Assembly (NCBI RefSeq): GCF_036884255.1 | Contig: NZ_CP145605.1 | Location: forward strand, 3,472,001-3,536,000 | Length of the DNA stretch: 64,000 nucleotides | Reading direction: 5' to 3' | From: Paenibacillus tundrae | GTDB lineage: Bacteria > Bacillota > Bacilli > Paenibacillales > Paenibacillaceae | Shown: positions 39,271-49,322 of the stretch, one piece after another | How the letters are laid out: each line of letters starts with the position of its first letter | Numbering within the stretch: position 1 is the first letter of the stretch | The notes under the pieces: generated by a model | What the model was told of the DNA's origin: nothing | The model's input: the letters and a program-made list of their open reading frames with translations, nothing else | Database searches by the model: none | Position numbers and translations under genes: made by a program

Positions 39271-41334
39271 TCAAAATTCTCGATAGAAATCGTTTCGCAT
39301 TTCCGATACCGCAAGGTAACAATCTTTACCGGTGAGCAATCTTGCTGGTACCCTCCACACATCTCCGTAATAATAACTGTCAGCAACGAGTTCTTCATCT
39401 GCGTAAATTTGAGCAACATCGCCATAATAATCAATATCTAAGAATCCTTCGGATCCTGTGACGGTGATCTTTTGCCACTTAACTTCTCTATCACCGCCCA
39501 TATGCAGTTGCTCTGTATGTTTCGGTTCAAATGGAGGTTGTTCTACATCTTCGAACGTAATTGCAGGTGCTGTATAAGATTGCTGAATGGATCTCTGATT
39601 AAAGCTTACACCATTCCAATGCCAATATTGAAACCCACCGTCTTCCACAGAACGAATTTCGTTATCAGCTTTGTACAGATCACATCCATCGCCTACATAA
39701 AGCTCTCCATCCAGTCTGCGCAGATATCGTGCCTGATCCCAGCTCAGGGTAACCACTGTAGTGCCGTTGACCTGAAATGCAGAATCAAGCCCTGCTTGAG
39801 CTGTTATATTCTGTCCATCACTGAATTGATATTCGGGTGTAATTCCAGGTATTTGCGCAAAGAAGTAGGTATCTCCTTCTCTGCATAACGGTTGCACAGT
39901 GCCATAGTCGAGAACAATACCCGACAACTCCATACGGAACGGCATGAAGAAACTCACTTCTCCACACACATTAATTGACGGGAATATGACACGGCCTGTA
40001 TCAATGACAACGTTCCGCACATCCTGAAGCTGAGTAAGCCTTTGATAATGATTAACAAATACATATCCACTCACACCATCTGTCCGCATCACATAACGCA
40101 ATGATGTAGTATCCTCTCTTGAAACTGAATTCTCCGCTTCCACTCTGGTCATCGGTGCGAGTGTCTCCTCAAAGTCCTGTACGAACAAGTGCAGAATATT
40201 CAGCAGTCTGTACTGTTCTCGAACTTCGCCATACTCCGATAAAGCACACTGAAAATCATATGAAAGAATGGGATAATCGTTCGGATACCCTGTTGCTTTT
40301 GATTCCTGAAAAGTCGACAGCTTGCCAATTTTATTGGTTCCGCCATGGTACATATAGTAGCCAATCAGATTGTTACCATCACCAATCTTTACCAGCGATA
40401 TGCTATAAATATCCATACCTCTAATTCGTGGTCTACGGTGATGTGTAACTTGAATACCTCCACCCAATTCGCAAGTTGCAAATGGATATCGTTCATACGG
40501 CAATCGCCACTGCCCATCATCTTCAATTTCTTGTGGAAGGAGATCTGCTCCTATGCCTGTGTCATTTCTCATACCCGTAAAGAAATAATGAGGAGATGGC
40601 GGAAGTTGATCTAGGTGATCGTCCCATGGAGCATCACAGTATCCTCCGAATACAGGAAACACTTCATCTACTGGTATTCGCGCTCCCTCAACAGCATTCC
40701 AACCAGTTACCGTATATATGGGGGCAATCATGCCACAATCCACAGCCATTTCTTTTAGTGTAGCCAGATGCTCGGCATCATTTGTTAACTCATTCTCTAA
40801 CTGCACAGCAATGATGTTTCCACCATCTTTGTAGAAAAGTCCTTGTACCTGCTTCGAAATATTCTCATAGAAGGTACGTACTTTCTTAAGATATTCTGGA
40901 TTGTTTTCACGCAGCTTAAATGGTTTTTGGAGCAGCCAGTCCGGAAGTCCTCCGTTTCTGCATTCACCATGTGCCCATGGTCCAATCCTTATGACAGCTT
41001 CAAGCCCGGCCTTCTTACATTCCAATATAAAAGCACGAAGATCATTGTCACCCGAGAAGTCGAATACCCCTTCGCTCTCTTCATGGTAGATCCAGAACAC
41101 ATAGCTAGATACAAGCGTAATTCCGCCTGCTTTCATTTTACACAGCTCTTTATACCAGTCGCTTCGATCATATCTGGAATAATGAAATTCACCCATGACC
41201 GGAATAGAAGGCTTGCCACTACGTGTAATATATAAACTTGTTACATCAATCTTTTCTCCTGCAGGATTTTCCCCACCAAGATTTAAATGATTTTGTAAAA
41301 CTTCAGGTTTCTGATATTTTTTGAATGTATACAT
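39271..41334 (-). CDS. GH35 beta-galactosidase
   Basis: 687 aa. GH35 hallmarks: IPVMGEFHYSRYDRSDWYKE near the N-terminus, GGLPDWLLQKPFKLR (about 127-141), the acid/base Glu in IIAVQLENEL (about 180) and the probable nucleophile in FATCELGGG (about 289). GYYMYHGGTN follows the barrel. The C-terminal half is beta-sandwich. There is no signal peptide, so it is likely intracellular and acts on imported galactosides. The ATG follows AGAGGAAG. Together with GH127 it suggests use of arabinogalactan-type oligosaccharides. Confidence 0.9.
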   Translation of the reverse strand: MYTFKKYQKPEVLQNHLNLGGENPAGEKIDVTSLYITRSGKPSIPVMGEFHYSRYDRSDWYKELCKMKAGGITLVSSYVFWIYHEESEGVFDFSGDNDLRAFILECKKAGLEAVIRIGPWAHGECRNGGLPDWLLQKPFKLRENNPEYLKKVRTFYENISKQVQGLFYKDGGNIIAVQLENELTNDAEHLATLKEMAVDCGMIAPIYTVTGWNAVEGARIPVDEVFPVFGGYCDAPWDDHLDQLPPSPHYFFTGMRNDTGIGADLLPQEIEDDGQWRLPYERYPFATCELGGGIQVTHHRRPRIRGMDIYSISLVKIGDGNNLIGYYMYHGGTNKIGKLSTFQESKATGYPNDYPILSYDFQCALSEYGEVREQYRLLNILHLFVQDFEETLAPMTRVEAENSVSREDTTSLRYVMRTDGVSGYVFVNHYQRLTQLQDVRNVVIDTGRVIFPSINVCGEVSFFMPFRMELSGIVLDYGTVQPLCREGDTYFFAQIPGITPEYQFSDGQNITAQAGLDSAFQVNGTTVVTLSWDQARYLRRLDGELYVGDGCDLYKADNEIRSVEDGGFQYWHWNGVSFNQRSIQQSYTAPAITFEDVEQPPFEPKHTEQLHMGGDREVKWQKITVTGSEGFLDIDYYGDVAQIYADEELVADSYYYGDVWRVPARLLTGKDCYLAVSEMRNDFYREF

Positions 41335-41504
41335 TAAAGTCTTCCTCTCTTCATTTGAATCATGTCTTATACTGATGTCATTGTAACGTAGAGAAAGATT
41401 GATACGTTAGGATTATCATGATGATAAATAGCACAAAATGAACAATTGTATGAAAGTAAGTATGTAAATTGAAATGTCAGTAGGTCATAGTGAAGTTAGA
41501 GAAC

Positions 41505-41538
41505 AAAAAAACCTTGAAAGCAATTAGCACATCAAGGT
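41505..41538 (-). terminator. Terminator after the 197-aa gene
   Basis: Minus strand TTACCTTGA, loop, TCAAGGTTTTTT. Confidence 0.85.
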
Positions 41539-41625
41539 AACTCAAACTAACCTATATAAATTAACTCATTATAACAAGGATCCCAGTCCCCTAATTATCT
41601 TCAATGATGGAGTTTACAGTCTGTA

Positions 41626-42219
41626 TTAATAAAAGGATTGGGTTTGACGTGTGCCGACTTGGCCACCGTCAAATTGGGCGTCTATACCATATCGATAGAA
41701 AAAATACGGGCTGAGTATCCTATTTTGCATCGTTGCATGCGCTTCTATGACACATTGAGGATCAGATACAAGCTGCTCGATCAATGGAATCTCGTGCTGT
41801 GTAATATAGTCAGTAATCGATAGGATACTATCCCTAAACGCCTCTTTACCAAATAATTCATACCATGTTATCTCCGAATGTTGATAGTAGCTTTCCGGTA
41901 AAACTGTATGTGCCTTTCTTTTGTTATGCGTGACATTACAGTGCACCATGACTTCTATACTGGTTCCAGCTACATTATGTCTATTAGCCTGAAGATAGAT
42001 GGAGATCATAAATTCCTGCGTTTTCAGCTCGAGTGCTTTGCGGGATTTTACATATTTAAAGCCAACGAGTGGCAACAAGTCCTGTAGCGCTTTTAACGTA
42101 AACTCTATTAACTCATGGGCGGAGGTCTGCTCGCTAAATGCATACTGACTAAGAATAGAGTCTATGCTTGCTTCTATACTTAATTCCTTACTTCCACGTG
42201 GACTAACGTTCTTGTTCAT
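41626..42219 (-). CDS. Hypothetical protein, 197 aa
   Basis: The ATG follows AAGGAGTGATCTAGA. The N-terminal half is helical (ELSIEASIDSILSQYAFSEQ, IEFTLKALQDLLPLVGFKYV). The middle is beta (LELKTQEFMISIYLQANRHN, TSIEVMVHCNVT) and the end is helical with a Gly/Gln-rich tail. There is no signal peptide or transmembrane segment. The middle pattern resembles small DUF4304-like alpha/beta domains, but I cannot assign it with confidence. It has its own terminator and is separate from the LysR gene behind it. Confidence 0.7.
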   Translation of the reverse strand: MNKNVSPRGSKELSIEASIDSILSQYAFSEQTSAHELIEFTLKALQDLLPLVGFKYVKSRKALELKTQEFMISIYLQANRHNVAGTSIEVMVHCNVTHNKRKAHTVLPESYYQHSEITWYELFGKEAFRDSILSITDYITQHEIPLIEQLVSDPQCVIEAHATMQNRILSPYFFYRYGIDAQFDGGQVGTRQTQSFY

Positions 42220-42374
42220 TCTAGATCACTCCTTTTAAAAAGAAAGCAACAACCTTACAGCCAAGCCAAGGTTACTATAAAGTGGAACTCATCGTCAATC
42301 AAGTCACATGAGTGATACATGCCCGTAAAGACTTGTCTACTTTTTGTTTAACATTATTTTACAGGGGTAACAAA

Positions 42375-43265
42375 TTAACGATGATAATAATCCATTAACG
42401 CCGCATGGAAACCTTTAGCGGTCGGACTATGTTCTCGATTTTTATGAGTAATCAGGCCGTGAGTAAAGCTCATTGTTGGTGCAAAGGGGAGAATCTGCAG
42501 GGTACCCGTCTCGAGTTCATTCAGAATTGCTATTTCAGGGATCAGGGCGAACCCTTTACCGCAGCCTACATATTGTTTAATCATCTCCAGACTGGGCAGC
42601 TCTAACGCATCTTTGACTGTAACGCCAGCTTCTTTCAAAACATCCACGGCAGACGTATGGTACAAGCATGATGTGCCGTTACTGATGAAAAGTTGATTAT
42701 TCAGAATCTGCGCTCCTAAGTCTCTCACGTTCTGAGCGATTTGCTCCGATGCAACCAACACAATCGTTTCTTCCACAATAGGATAAAAATGTAGCTCATG
42801 ACGATTGGGGTTCTGTGGAACGATGCCGTAATCCAACTCATAGTCCAATACACTATTCAGAATGTCCTGATGTGTCCCATGTTCTATGCGCAAATTTACA
42901 TTTGGCATGTTTCGTGTGTATTCCTGTATGAAAGGAAGCATACGTGTAAGAAAAAAAGATTCTTGTGTTCGAATACGTATCGTACCAGAAGGCTCATCCA
43001 GCTCATGGATATGTTCATCAAGAGATTGAATCAAATGCACATACTGATACGCATATTTGGCAAATACCTTTCCTGCATCCGTTAACTCTATCCCTCTTGG
43101 ATAGCGATGTACTAATTTATGTCCAATAATCTTCTCTAACTGCTGGATGTGAGTTGTCACAGTAGATTGCACATAACCTAAACGTTCAGCAGCTCGACTG
43201 AAGCTTTTTTCTTCCGTTAAAGCGATGAAAGCCAGAAAAAATCGTCCTTCTAATGCATCAACCAC
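42375..43265 (-). CDS. LysR family transcriptional regulator
   Basis: 296 aa with a GTG start at 43265 (GAGAGG upstream). The winged HTH is at 5-65 (FIALTEEKSFSRAAERLGYV, QSTVTTHIQQLEKIIGHKLV, HRYPRGIELTDAGKVF). The effector domain (about 90-295) is of the periplasmic-binding type (GTIRIRTQESFFLTRMLPFI, VGCGKGFALIPEIAI). It is divergently transcribed from the alpha/beta hydrolase at 43397 with a 131-base gap, the usual arrangement for a LysR regulator and its target. Confidence 0.92.
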   Translation of the reverse strand: MVDALEGRFFLAFIALTEEKSFSRAAERLGYVQSTVTTHIQQLEKIIGHKLVHRYPRGIELTDAGKVFAKYAYQYVHLIQSLDEHIHELDEPSGTIRIRTQESFFLTRMLPFIQEYTRNMPNVNLRIEHGTHQDILNSVLDYELDYGIVPQNPNRHELHFYPIVEETIVLVASEQIAQNVRDLGAQILNNQLFISNGTSCLYHTSAVDVLKEAGVTVKDALELPSLEMIKQYVGCGKGFALIPEIAILNELETGTLQILPFAPTMSFTHGLITHKNREHSPTAKGFHAALMDYYHR

Positions 43266-43396
43266 TTCAGATCAACCTCTCTTATTTCATTTTGAAATAG
43301 TAAGCATTCGATATATTCGTTAGTCAAATAGATAGTTGTATTATACGATATCCTTAGTTGGTCGTGTTATTAAAAATAGTGAAGGAGATGTAATGT

Positions 43397-44254
43397 ATGC
43401 AGGTTCGTTATCTGAATCAAAAGGTTGGAGATGTCGACGTTTTTTATCGCGAGGCCGGTTCTAAGGATGGTAAGGTTATTTTATTGTTACACGGCTTTCC
43501 ATCTTCAAGTCATATGTTCCGTGATCTAATTCCCAAGCTTGCGGAACATTACCGGGTCATTGCTCCTGATCTTGCTGGTTTCGGACATACCCAAACGCCA
43601 CCGCGTGGTCAATTTAACTTTACCTTTGATAATCTCTTCAAAGTCATTGAAGGTTTTACTCAGGCATTAGACTTGAATAAGTATGTACTATATGTATTCG
43701 ATTATGGTGCACCTGTCGGGTATCGACTCGCCGCTGCTCATCCGGAGAAAGTTCAGGCGATCATTAGTCAGAATGGGAATGCTTATCTGGAAGGGTTTAG
43801 TGAAGCTTGGGGCCCTTGGGAGAACTATTGGCGCTCTCCAACACCAGAGAATCGTGAAGCATGCCGTGATTCCCTGACTCCAGAAACGATTCGTAACTTC
43901 CAATACCTGCACGGAGCAGATGCCAGCCTTGTGTCACCAGATGGGTATTCACTGGATATTGCATATATGTCACGTCCCGACGCGGAGGAGATCCAACTGG
44001 ATCTGATTTTGGACTATAGAACTAATGTGGATCTTTATCCTGAGTTTCAGGCTTATTTCCGTAACTATCAACCGAAACTACTAGCTGTGTGGGGAAAAAA
44101 TGACCCTGCCTTCCTTCCTGCTGGAGCTAAGGCTTATAAGCATGATCTCCCATCTGCAGAAATACATCTGCTGGATACAGGCCATTTCGCACTCGAAACA
44201 CATGCTGACGAGATTGCTTCGCTTATGCTGCAATTTTTGGCTGATGTGAAATAG
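43397..44254 (+). CDS. Alpha/beta hydrolase (haloalkane dehalogenase / epoxide hydrolase-like)
   Basis: 285 aa. The oxyanion motif is LLLHGFPSSSHMFRD (about 29-43). The nucleophile elbow is YVFDYGAPVGYRLA with Asp instead of Ser (about 101), as in haloalkane dehalogenases and epoxide hydrolases. The catalytic His is in LLDTGHFALETH (about 267) and an acid lies in the cap-following WGKNDPAF region. It therefore probably cleaves a C-halogen or epoxide bond, or an ester; substrate unknown. AAGGAG precedes the ATG. Likely controlled by the divergent LysR. Confidence 0.9.
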   Translation: MQVRYLNQKVGDVDVFYREAGSKDGKVILLLHGFPSSSHMFRDLIPKLAEHYRVIAPDLAGFGHTQTPPRGQFNFTFDNLFKVIEGFTQALDLNKYVLYVFDYGAPVGYRLAAAHPEKVQAIISQNGNAYLEGFSEAWGPWENYWRSPTPENREACRDSLTPETIRNFQYLHGADASLVSPDGYSLDIAYMSRPDAEEIQLDLILDYRTNVDLYPEFQAYFRNYQPKLLAVWGKNDPAFLPAGAKAYKHDLPSAEIHLLDTGHFALETHADEIASLMLQFLADVK

Positions 44255-44273
44255 ATCAGTCATCTAAAAAATA

Positions 44274-44310
44274 GGCTGAGCAAGTTAACAAAAACTAGCT
44301 CAGCCATTAT
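44274..44310 (+). terminator. Terminator of the alpha/beta hydrolase gene
   Basis: GGCTGAGC, loop, GCTCAGCCATTATT, 20 bases past the stop. Confidence 0.75.
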
Positions 44311-44380
44311 TCATTATCTTTTAATTTCGCATATAGATTCGTTTATCGAACACACCATATCTTCTTTCAGTTAATTTATT

Positions 44381-45151
44381 TTATTGAACCGTATATCCAC
44401 CATCAACGGATATAGCCTGACCAATGATATAGCTTGCGGAAGAAGAGCATAACCAAAGTACAACGGAAGCTACTTCCTCTGGTTTCGCTAAACGACCAAT
44501 GGGAACTTGTTTCATTAATTCGTCCATAGCATCACTTTCCGTGGCTAACATATTTTCTACCATTGGCGTTTCAATGATCCCAGGACAAACTGCATTAATA
44601 CGAATTCCTCTTGAAGCGTACTCTAAAGCAGTACTTTTCGTTAAACCCAATACGCCGTGTTTAGATGCATGGTATACAGAACGTTCGGGAACACCTATTA
44701 ATCCACCCATTGAAGAACAATTAACGATCGCCCCTTCTGTCCCTTGCTTTCTTAACTGTAACAACTCATGCTTCATACAAAGCCAAATTCCCTTCGTATT
44801 AACGTTCATAACATCATCGTAAACGTCTTCGTTCAAATCAACCGTATCTGTCGCAGCATTTTGAATACCAGCATTATTATAGGCATAATCTAGTTTTCCA
44901 AATGTAGCTACTGTTTTCTCCACCATGGATTCAACAGATCTCTCATTCGAAACATCACATTGGATGGATATTGCCTGGTAACCTGCATTGATCAAGTCTT
45001 GTGCTTCTTGTTTAGGTTCATTTATATCCACTAAAGCTACGCTTGCACCTTCTTTAGCAAATAATTGTGCGGTTGCCAGTCCGATACCACCTTTTGCTCC
45101 AGTTACAATTACCACTTTATCTTTCATAGATACTGTCATTGTTGCTGTCAT
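44381..45151 (-). CDS. Short-chain dehydrogenase/reductase
   Basis: 256 aa from MTATMTVSMKDKVVIVTGAK; ATG at 45151 is 7 bases after AGGAGG. The classical SDR set is present: cofactor motif TGAKGGIG (about 17-24), ALVDIN with Asp at the end of beta-2 (about 42, NAD(H) preference), NNAG (about 93-96), catalytic Ser in NCSSMGG and Tyr/Lys in YHASKHG (about 161-165), and PGIIETPM. It oxidises or reduces an unknown hydroxyl/keto substrate in the cytoplasm. It is convergent with the hydrolase gene. Confidence 0.92.
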   Translation of the reverse strand: MTATMTVSMKDKVVIVTGAKGGIGLATAQLFAKEGASVALVDINEPKQEAQDLINAGYQAISIQCDVSNERSVESMVEKTVATFGKLDYAYNNAGIQNAATDTVDLNEDVYDDVMNVNTKGIWLCMKHELLQLRKQGTEGAIVNCSSMGGLIGVPERSVYHASKHGVLGLTKSTALEYASRGIRINAVCPGIIETPMVENMLATESDAMDELMKQVPIGRLAKPEEVASVVLWLCSSSASYIIGQAISVDGGYTVQ

Positions 45152-45380
45152 GAAAATTCCTCCTAATAATAAATTGAACTGCAATTGTTTAATCAACTCA
45201 TGTTAATTATTTTAAACAAGATCCGGTTTCTTTCAATAGTCAATAATTCAAGATCTGTGCGTTTATCAACAGCCCAGCCATAATTGCCGATTATCTTAAG
45301 CAGAGCGGTCTTAAAAATGAGCAAAGCAATCACTAGACGTTTTGTCATTGTGTCGTGACAAGAACTTGTGTCGATATAAC

Positions 45381-45412
45381 AAAAAAAGCCGCTAGATTTA
45401 ATAGCGACTTTT
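45381..45412 (-). terminator. Terminator after the chemoreceptor gene; GCCGCTA hairpin family
   Basis: Minus strand AAAAGTCGCTA, loop, TAGCGGCTTTTTTTG, with conserved flank GTTATATCGA as at 38124. Confidence 0.85.
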
Positions 45413-45529
45413 ACCGATCAACTCTTTTTAAAATCCCTCTTAGAGATCAAAAAGCATTCCATAATTTTAATTTTCAGCAGAATAAACCATCTCATAGGCT
45501 TTGCACCGTTGTATGTTATCTCGTACCAT

Positions 45530-47584
45530 CTACACAGTAAAACGTTGAACCAACTTTTGCATATCTTCGGCCATTTTGGCGAGTTTTACTGAGGAGGAAG
45601 AGATCTCTTCCATCGCCGCCATTTGCTCTTGAGCTGCTGCAGATGTAGTCTGCGCACCACTAGCCGATACTTTAGATATGTTAGCCATCTCGGCAACTGT
45701 AGCAGAAACTTGTTCTGTGCTTGCCGATAACTGCTCTGATACAGCGGATATATCCTGTATTTGACCGACAATGTGGGAAGTAAATTGTTCAATATTCGAT
45801 ATGGTAACCGAAGCTTCTTGACTTACGCGCATGCCTTCACCAACTTGATCACGAACCTTTTTGTTCATTAACGAAGTGGATCTATCGATTAGATCAAACA
45901 TTTTTCCAATTGTTTCCCCAATTTCGTCTGCACTTTGTTTGGATTGCAGCGATAGTTGGCGAACTTCACCTGCAACGACAGCAAATCCTTTACCATGCTC
46001 TCCTGCTCTCGCTGCTTCAATCGATGCATTTAGAGACAGCAGATTTGTTTGCCGAGAAATATCAGCGATGGCTTCATTCATTCGATTCGCTTCAGTTGAG
46101 AGCGTAGACAGCTCGTTAATCAATACTGATGTTTCTGTGACAGCATCAAGGATCTGTTCCATCTGTTCTCGAACACTGGTTATGGTTGTACCACCAAGCA
46201 CGACAGCTCGCTCTGTTTCCTCTGCTGAATACACAATCGCGCCTGCAGACTCAGCAATTGTGCTGATCCCTCGAGCCATTTCTTCAACTGCATTTGCGGC
46301 TTGTTCAGCATTTGCGGCTCCGATTACAGCTGTTTCGGCCGTTTGTTGAACTGTCTCAGTAACATGCTGAACAGACAATGTAGTTTGTTTTGTGCTCTCT
46401 TGTATCATTTGCGAAGAATTGTTCAGCATAGATGATGTCTGATTAAGTTCACTGACAACCGATTGTAGTGTAATGGTCATTTGGTCAAAATCATCTGCCA
46501 ATAGCCCGAATTCGTCCTTGTTGGTGAGTCCCACTCGCTCAGACAGATTTCCATCCCTGACATTGCGGGTAGCTGTGCGCAGTTTCTGCATTGGCACCGT
46601 GAATGATCTTAGAATAACAAATATAATCAATCCTGCTATAAGAACGGAAATGCTAATGACAATATAGCTTGTAACCATAATCGGTTTTGCTGCTGCTATA
46701 AAATCTTCATGCCCCATTAAAGCAATGACATTCCAACCTGTTAAAGCATTGACACCAGTATAGACTTCCAAGTCATACGCAAGGTCAGTCCTGACAAAGT
46801 GGGAAAATGCCATAGGCTCATCAGCGCTTAAAGCGGAATTGGGCTGGAGAGGAATTCCACCAACAAGTTCTCCGCCAAGCTCGCCGCCTCCACCTTGCGT
46901 GATCGCACCCGTCCAAGCTGCAATTGTTCGATTGGAGTCCACGACAACCAAACTTCCGTTTCCACCAACATTCACGATGGATAACTCTTTTGCGAGAACA
47001 TCCAAGTCGAGTCTAATACTAGCTACACCTTCTCCTTCTCTAAGAGATTTAGATATGTCCACAACAATTTTACCGGTTAGTTCATCCTTCATGATATTAG
47101 AAAAATAAAACTTCCCATCATTGCTTTTTCCATTGTTGTACCAATCATTCTGACGCGGATCATAGGTTGAATCAGCAATTTCTGGGGTAGCTATATATTC
47201 CCCCTGTTCGTTTCCAATTGTAATAGAAATAATATCAGGATATGTAGAGGTTAATCGATCCAACTCGGTATGAATTATATCTGCGCTCTCCGTAAGTGAG
47301 CTAGGTTCAATCATTGTATCTATATAATGTAATAGTTCTGCTTTAGCACCTACGATGTTATCGATGTTCTGCCCTGTCATAGTTAGAATGGTGTTTATCG
47401 GCTCTGTCATTTTCTGCTGAACTTGATCTTTAGCACTTTGATATGAATAATATCCAATCAGTGCAGTTGGAATAATGAGAACACTAAGAAATGCTACAGT
47501 TAGTTTAGTACTCATTTTGTGGAAAATGCTAAGTCCTTTCTTGATAGATAATAATCTTTTGCTTTTTTCCTTCAAGTGTATCAT
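45530..47584 (-). CDS. Methyl-accepting chemotaxis protein (dCache-HAMP-MA)
   Basis: About 684 aa. TM1 is about 28-50 ([20 protein letters not shown]). The extracellular double Cache domain (about 55-310) holds the ligand motif [13 protein letters not shown]2 is about 305-330 ([20 protein letters not shown]). HAMP follows, then the cytoplasmic signalling domain with the hairpin tip [37 protein letters not shown]. It senses an external solute, often an amino or organic acid for this Cache motif, and controls CheA. The start is uncertain: ATG 47584 abuts GAGG, while a TTG three codons later has better spacing. Confidence 0.92.
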   Translation of the reverse strand: MIHLKEKSKRLLSIKKGLSIFHKMSTKLTVAFLSVLIIPTALIGYYSYQSAKDQVQQKMTEPINTILTMTGQNIDNIVGAKAELLHYIDTMIEPSSLTESADIIHTELDRLTSTYPDIISITIGNEQGEYIATPEIADSTYDPRQNDWYNNGKSNDGKFYFSNIMKDELTGKIVVDISKSLREGEGVASIRLDLDVLAKELSIVNVGGNGSLVVVDSNRTIAAWTGAITQGGGGELGGELVGGIPLQPNSALSADEPMAFSHFVRTDLAYDLEVYTGVNALTGWNVIALMGHEDFIAAAKPIMVTSYIVISISVLIAGLIIFVILRSFTVPMQKLRTATRNVRDGNLSERVGLTNKDEFGLLADDFDQMTITLQSVVSELNQTSSMLNNSSQMIQESTKQTTLSVQHVTETVQQTAETAVIGAANAEQAANAVEEMARGISTIAESAGAIVYSAEETERAVVLGGTTITSVREQMEQILDAVTETSVLINELSTLSTEANRMNEAIADISRQTNLLSLNASIEAARAGEHGKGFAVVAGEVRQLSLQSKQSADEIGETIGKMFDLIDRSTSLMNKKVRDQVGEGMRVSQEASVTISNIEQFTSHIVGQIQDISAVSEQLSASTEQVSATVAEMANISKVSASGAQTTSAAAQEQMAAMEEISSSSVKLAKMAEDMQKLVQRFTV

Positions 47585-47633
47585 CCTCTTTCTCTTTCTA
47601 TTATGCTTGCTTCGCATTTAAGTCAATAAACGC

Positions 47634-47692
47634 AAAAAAACCCATATATACACACACTCAAAGAAACGTTGAGCATGTATATACATAGGTTT
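47634..47692 (-). terminator. Long-stem terminator after the MFS gene
   Basis: Minus strand AACCTATGTATATACATGCT, CAACGTTTCTTTG, AGTGTGTGTATATATGGGTT and a T-run. The stem is about 22 bp with few mismatches. Confidence 0.85.
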
Positions 47693-47760
47693 TGCCTGAA
47701 AATTCAGTAACAAGCCTTATTTGATCTGTATTATATCATAAATATGGAGTAAATGGGCTT

Positions 47761-48951
47761 TTATTCTGGGACTAACGGTCTAGCCGATCGGGTCAATGTT
47801 CCTGAGATCATCACACCAATCAATACCGCAATCATGGCATTCAGCAATCCAAAATGCTCTCCCAAAAAACCTAAAGCAGGCGGTCCTACCAATGATGCAA
47901 TGTAACCGGAGGTGGCAACTGCACCGACTCTAGCTGCTGCCCCCTGTGGATCATCACCGGCTGCGGACAAACCAACGGGGAAACCTAAGGAAGCACCAAG
48001 CCCCCATAGAAAGACTCCAGTAGATGCAAGTAGGTAATGTTGACCCCATATCACAAGAACCAAGCCGCAGATCGCTGAGATCGCACACCCCATTAAGACA
48101 CGAACTCTTCCATACCGATCTAATACCCAGCCACCCGAGAATCGCCCAAGAGTCATGGCTCCTACAAAAATGCCGTAGACAATTGAGCTCGTTAATGAGT
48201 TAACACCATATCCATCCACCATAATTAACGGTAACCAGTCATTTGCCGATCCTTCAGCAAACGCCATACCTAAAACCATAATACCTATTAATAAGGTTCG
48301 TTTTTCCGTCCAAACTTTTAGCGGCTTCTTGGGCGCAGTTCCCCTATTATCAAGACTTGGGACAATTTCTTTACCTGTTGCCTTCGGAAGATAGCGGAAA
48401 GAGCTCAATAGCGCTATTGAAATGAACAGAGCTAAGATTAAAAAATGAATCAGAATAGGAAGCTCTATCGCCTCTGCTCCAACCCCAATAGCAGCTCCAG
48501 CCAGTGTACCTACACTAAAGAAGCCATGAAAGGCAGGCAAGAGAACTTTACCCATTTCTTTTTCCACCGCAGAGCCTTCCATATTTAATCCTACCTCGGC
48601 AGCACCAAAACCAGCTCCAAATATGAATAGTCCAATCATTACAATGGCCAATGTCTTCGCTTCTGCTCCTAGGCCTATAGCAATAAATCCACATACAATC
48701 ATGATAGAACTTACGATAATAACGAGTCGTGCGCCTTTTCGGATAATCACCGATCCCGCAGTAAGTAACCCTGTAAGTGAACCTATCGCTAAAGCAAAAA
48801 TGATCATACCCATTCCCGACGTAGATACATTCAACTGATCCCGCACGGCTGGTGTTCTTGCCACCCATGAAGCAAAGGCTAGACCGGGTAGTGCAAACAA
48901 TAAGAATAAGATGTTTCGTAGCATTCGATTCTGATCATATACCGTTGTCAT
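47761..48951 (-). CDS. Major facilitator superfamily transporter
   Basis: 396 aa with about 12 membrane segments. The TM2-3 loop is basic (IIRKGARLVI) and TM8-9 has GRFSGGWVLDRYGRVRVL, the MFS motif-A repeat. FASWVARTPAVRDQLNVSTS and GFGAAEVGLNMEGSAVEKEM are typical of the YbjJ/fucose-permease-like group. Substrate unknown; efflux of a sugar or small metabolite is likely. GAGGTGAGACC lies 9-10 bases before the ATG. It stands alone between two terminators. Confidence 0.9.
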   Translation of the reverse strand: MTTVYDQNRMLRNILFLLFALPGLAFASWVARTPAVRDQLNVSTSGMGMIIFALAIGSLTGLLTAGSVIIRKGARLVIIVSSIMIVCGFIAIGLGAEAKTLAIVMIGLFIFGAGFGAAEVGLNMEGSAVEKEMGKVLLPAFHGFFSVGTLAGAAIGVGAEAIELPILIHFLILALFISIALLSSFRYLPKATGKEIVPSLDNRGTAPKKPLKVWTEKRTLLIGIMVLGMAFAEGSANDWLPLIMVDGYGVNSLTSSIVYGIFVGAMTLGRFSGGWVLDRYGRVRVLMGCAISAICGLVLVIWGQHYLLASTGVFLWGLGASLGFPVGLSAAGDDPQGAAARVGAVATSGYIASLVGPPALGFLGEHFGLLNAMIAVLIGVMISGTLTRSARPLVPE

Positions 48952-49215
48952 ATGTACTTGGTCTCACCTCTTTCTCTTTCACCAGTTTGGTGAATTCCAT
49001 ACTTTTAAATCACTCTTTTGATAAGTATTTTAATAAGTAATAATTTATATGAGATTAATGTAAAAGTCCACTTCTTTTTAGTCGCAGGTCAAAACTAAAC
49101 TGGTATTCAGTACGAGATCTGTTCCGCTTTTTTTGAGCTATTAAAAAGTTAAAACCGAAAAACTAGCGATTCTCAATATAAGTATGCTGCTATCTTTTCC
49201 ACCTTATTTACTAGC

Positions 49216-49255
49216 AAAAAAAGCTAATACGGTCTTATCAACCGCATTAGCTCTT
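49216..49255 (-). terminator. Terminator after the broken DUF5060 glycosidase gene
   Basis: Minus strand AGCTAATGCGGTTGAT, AAGACCGTATTAGCTTTTTTT. It lies 68 bases past the stop at 49323. Confidence 0.88.
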
Positions 49256-49322
49256 GGATTTAACCTAGAAATGGAATCGTTCGCTTAGGAGTCACTAGAT
49301 GCCTTCTCCCTGTCTTACATGC

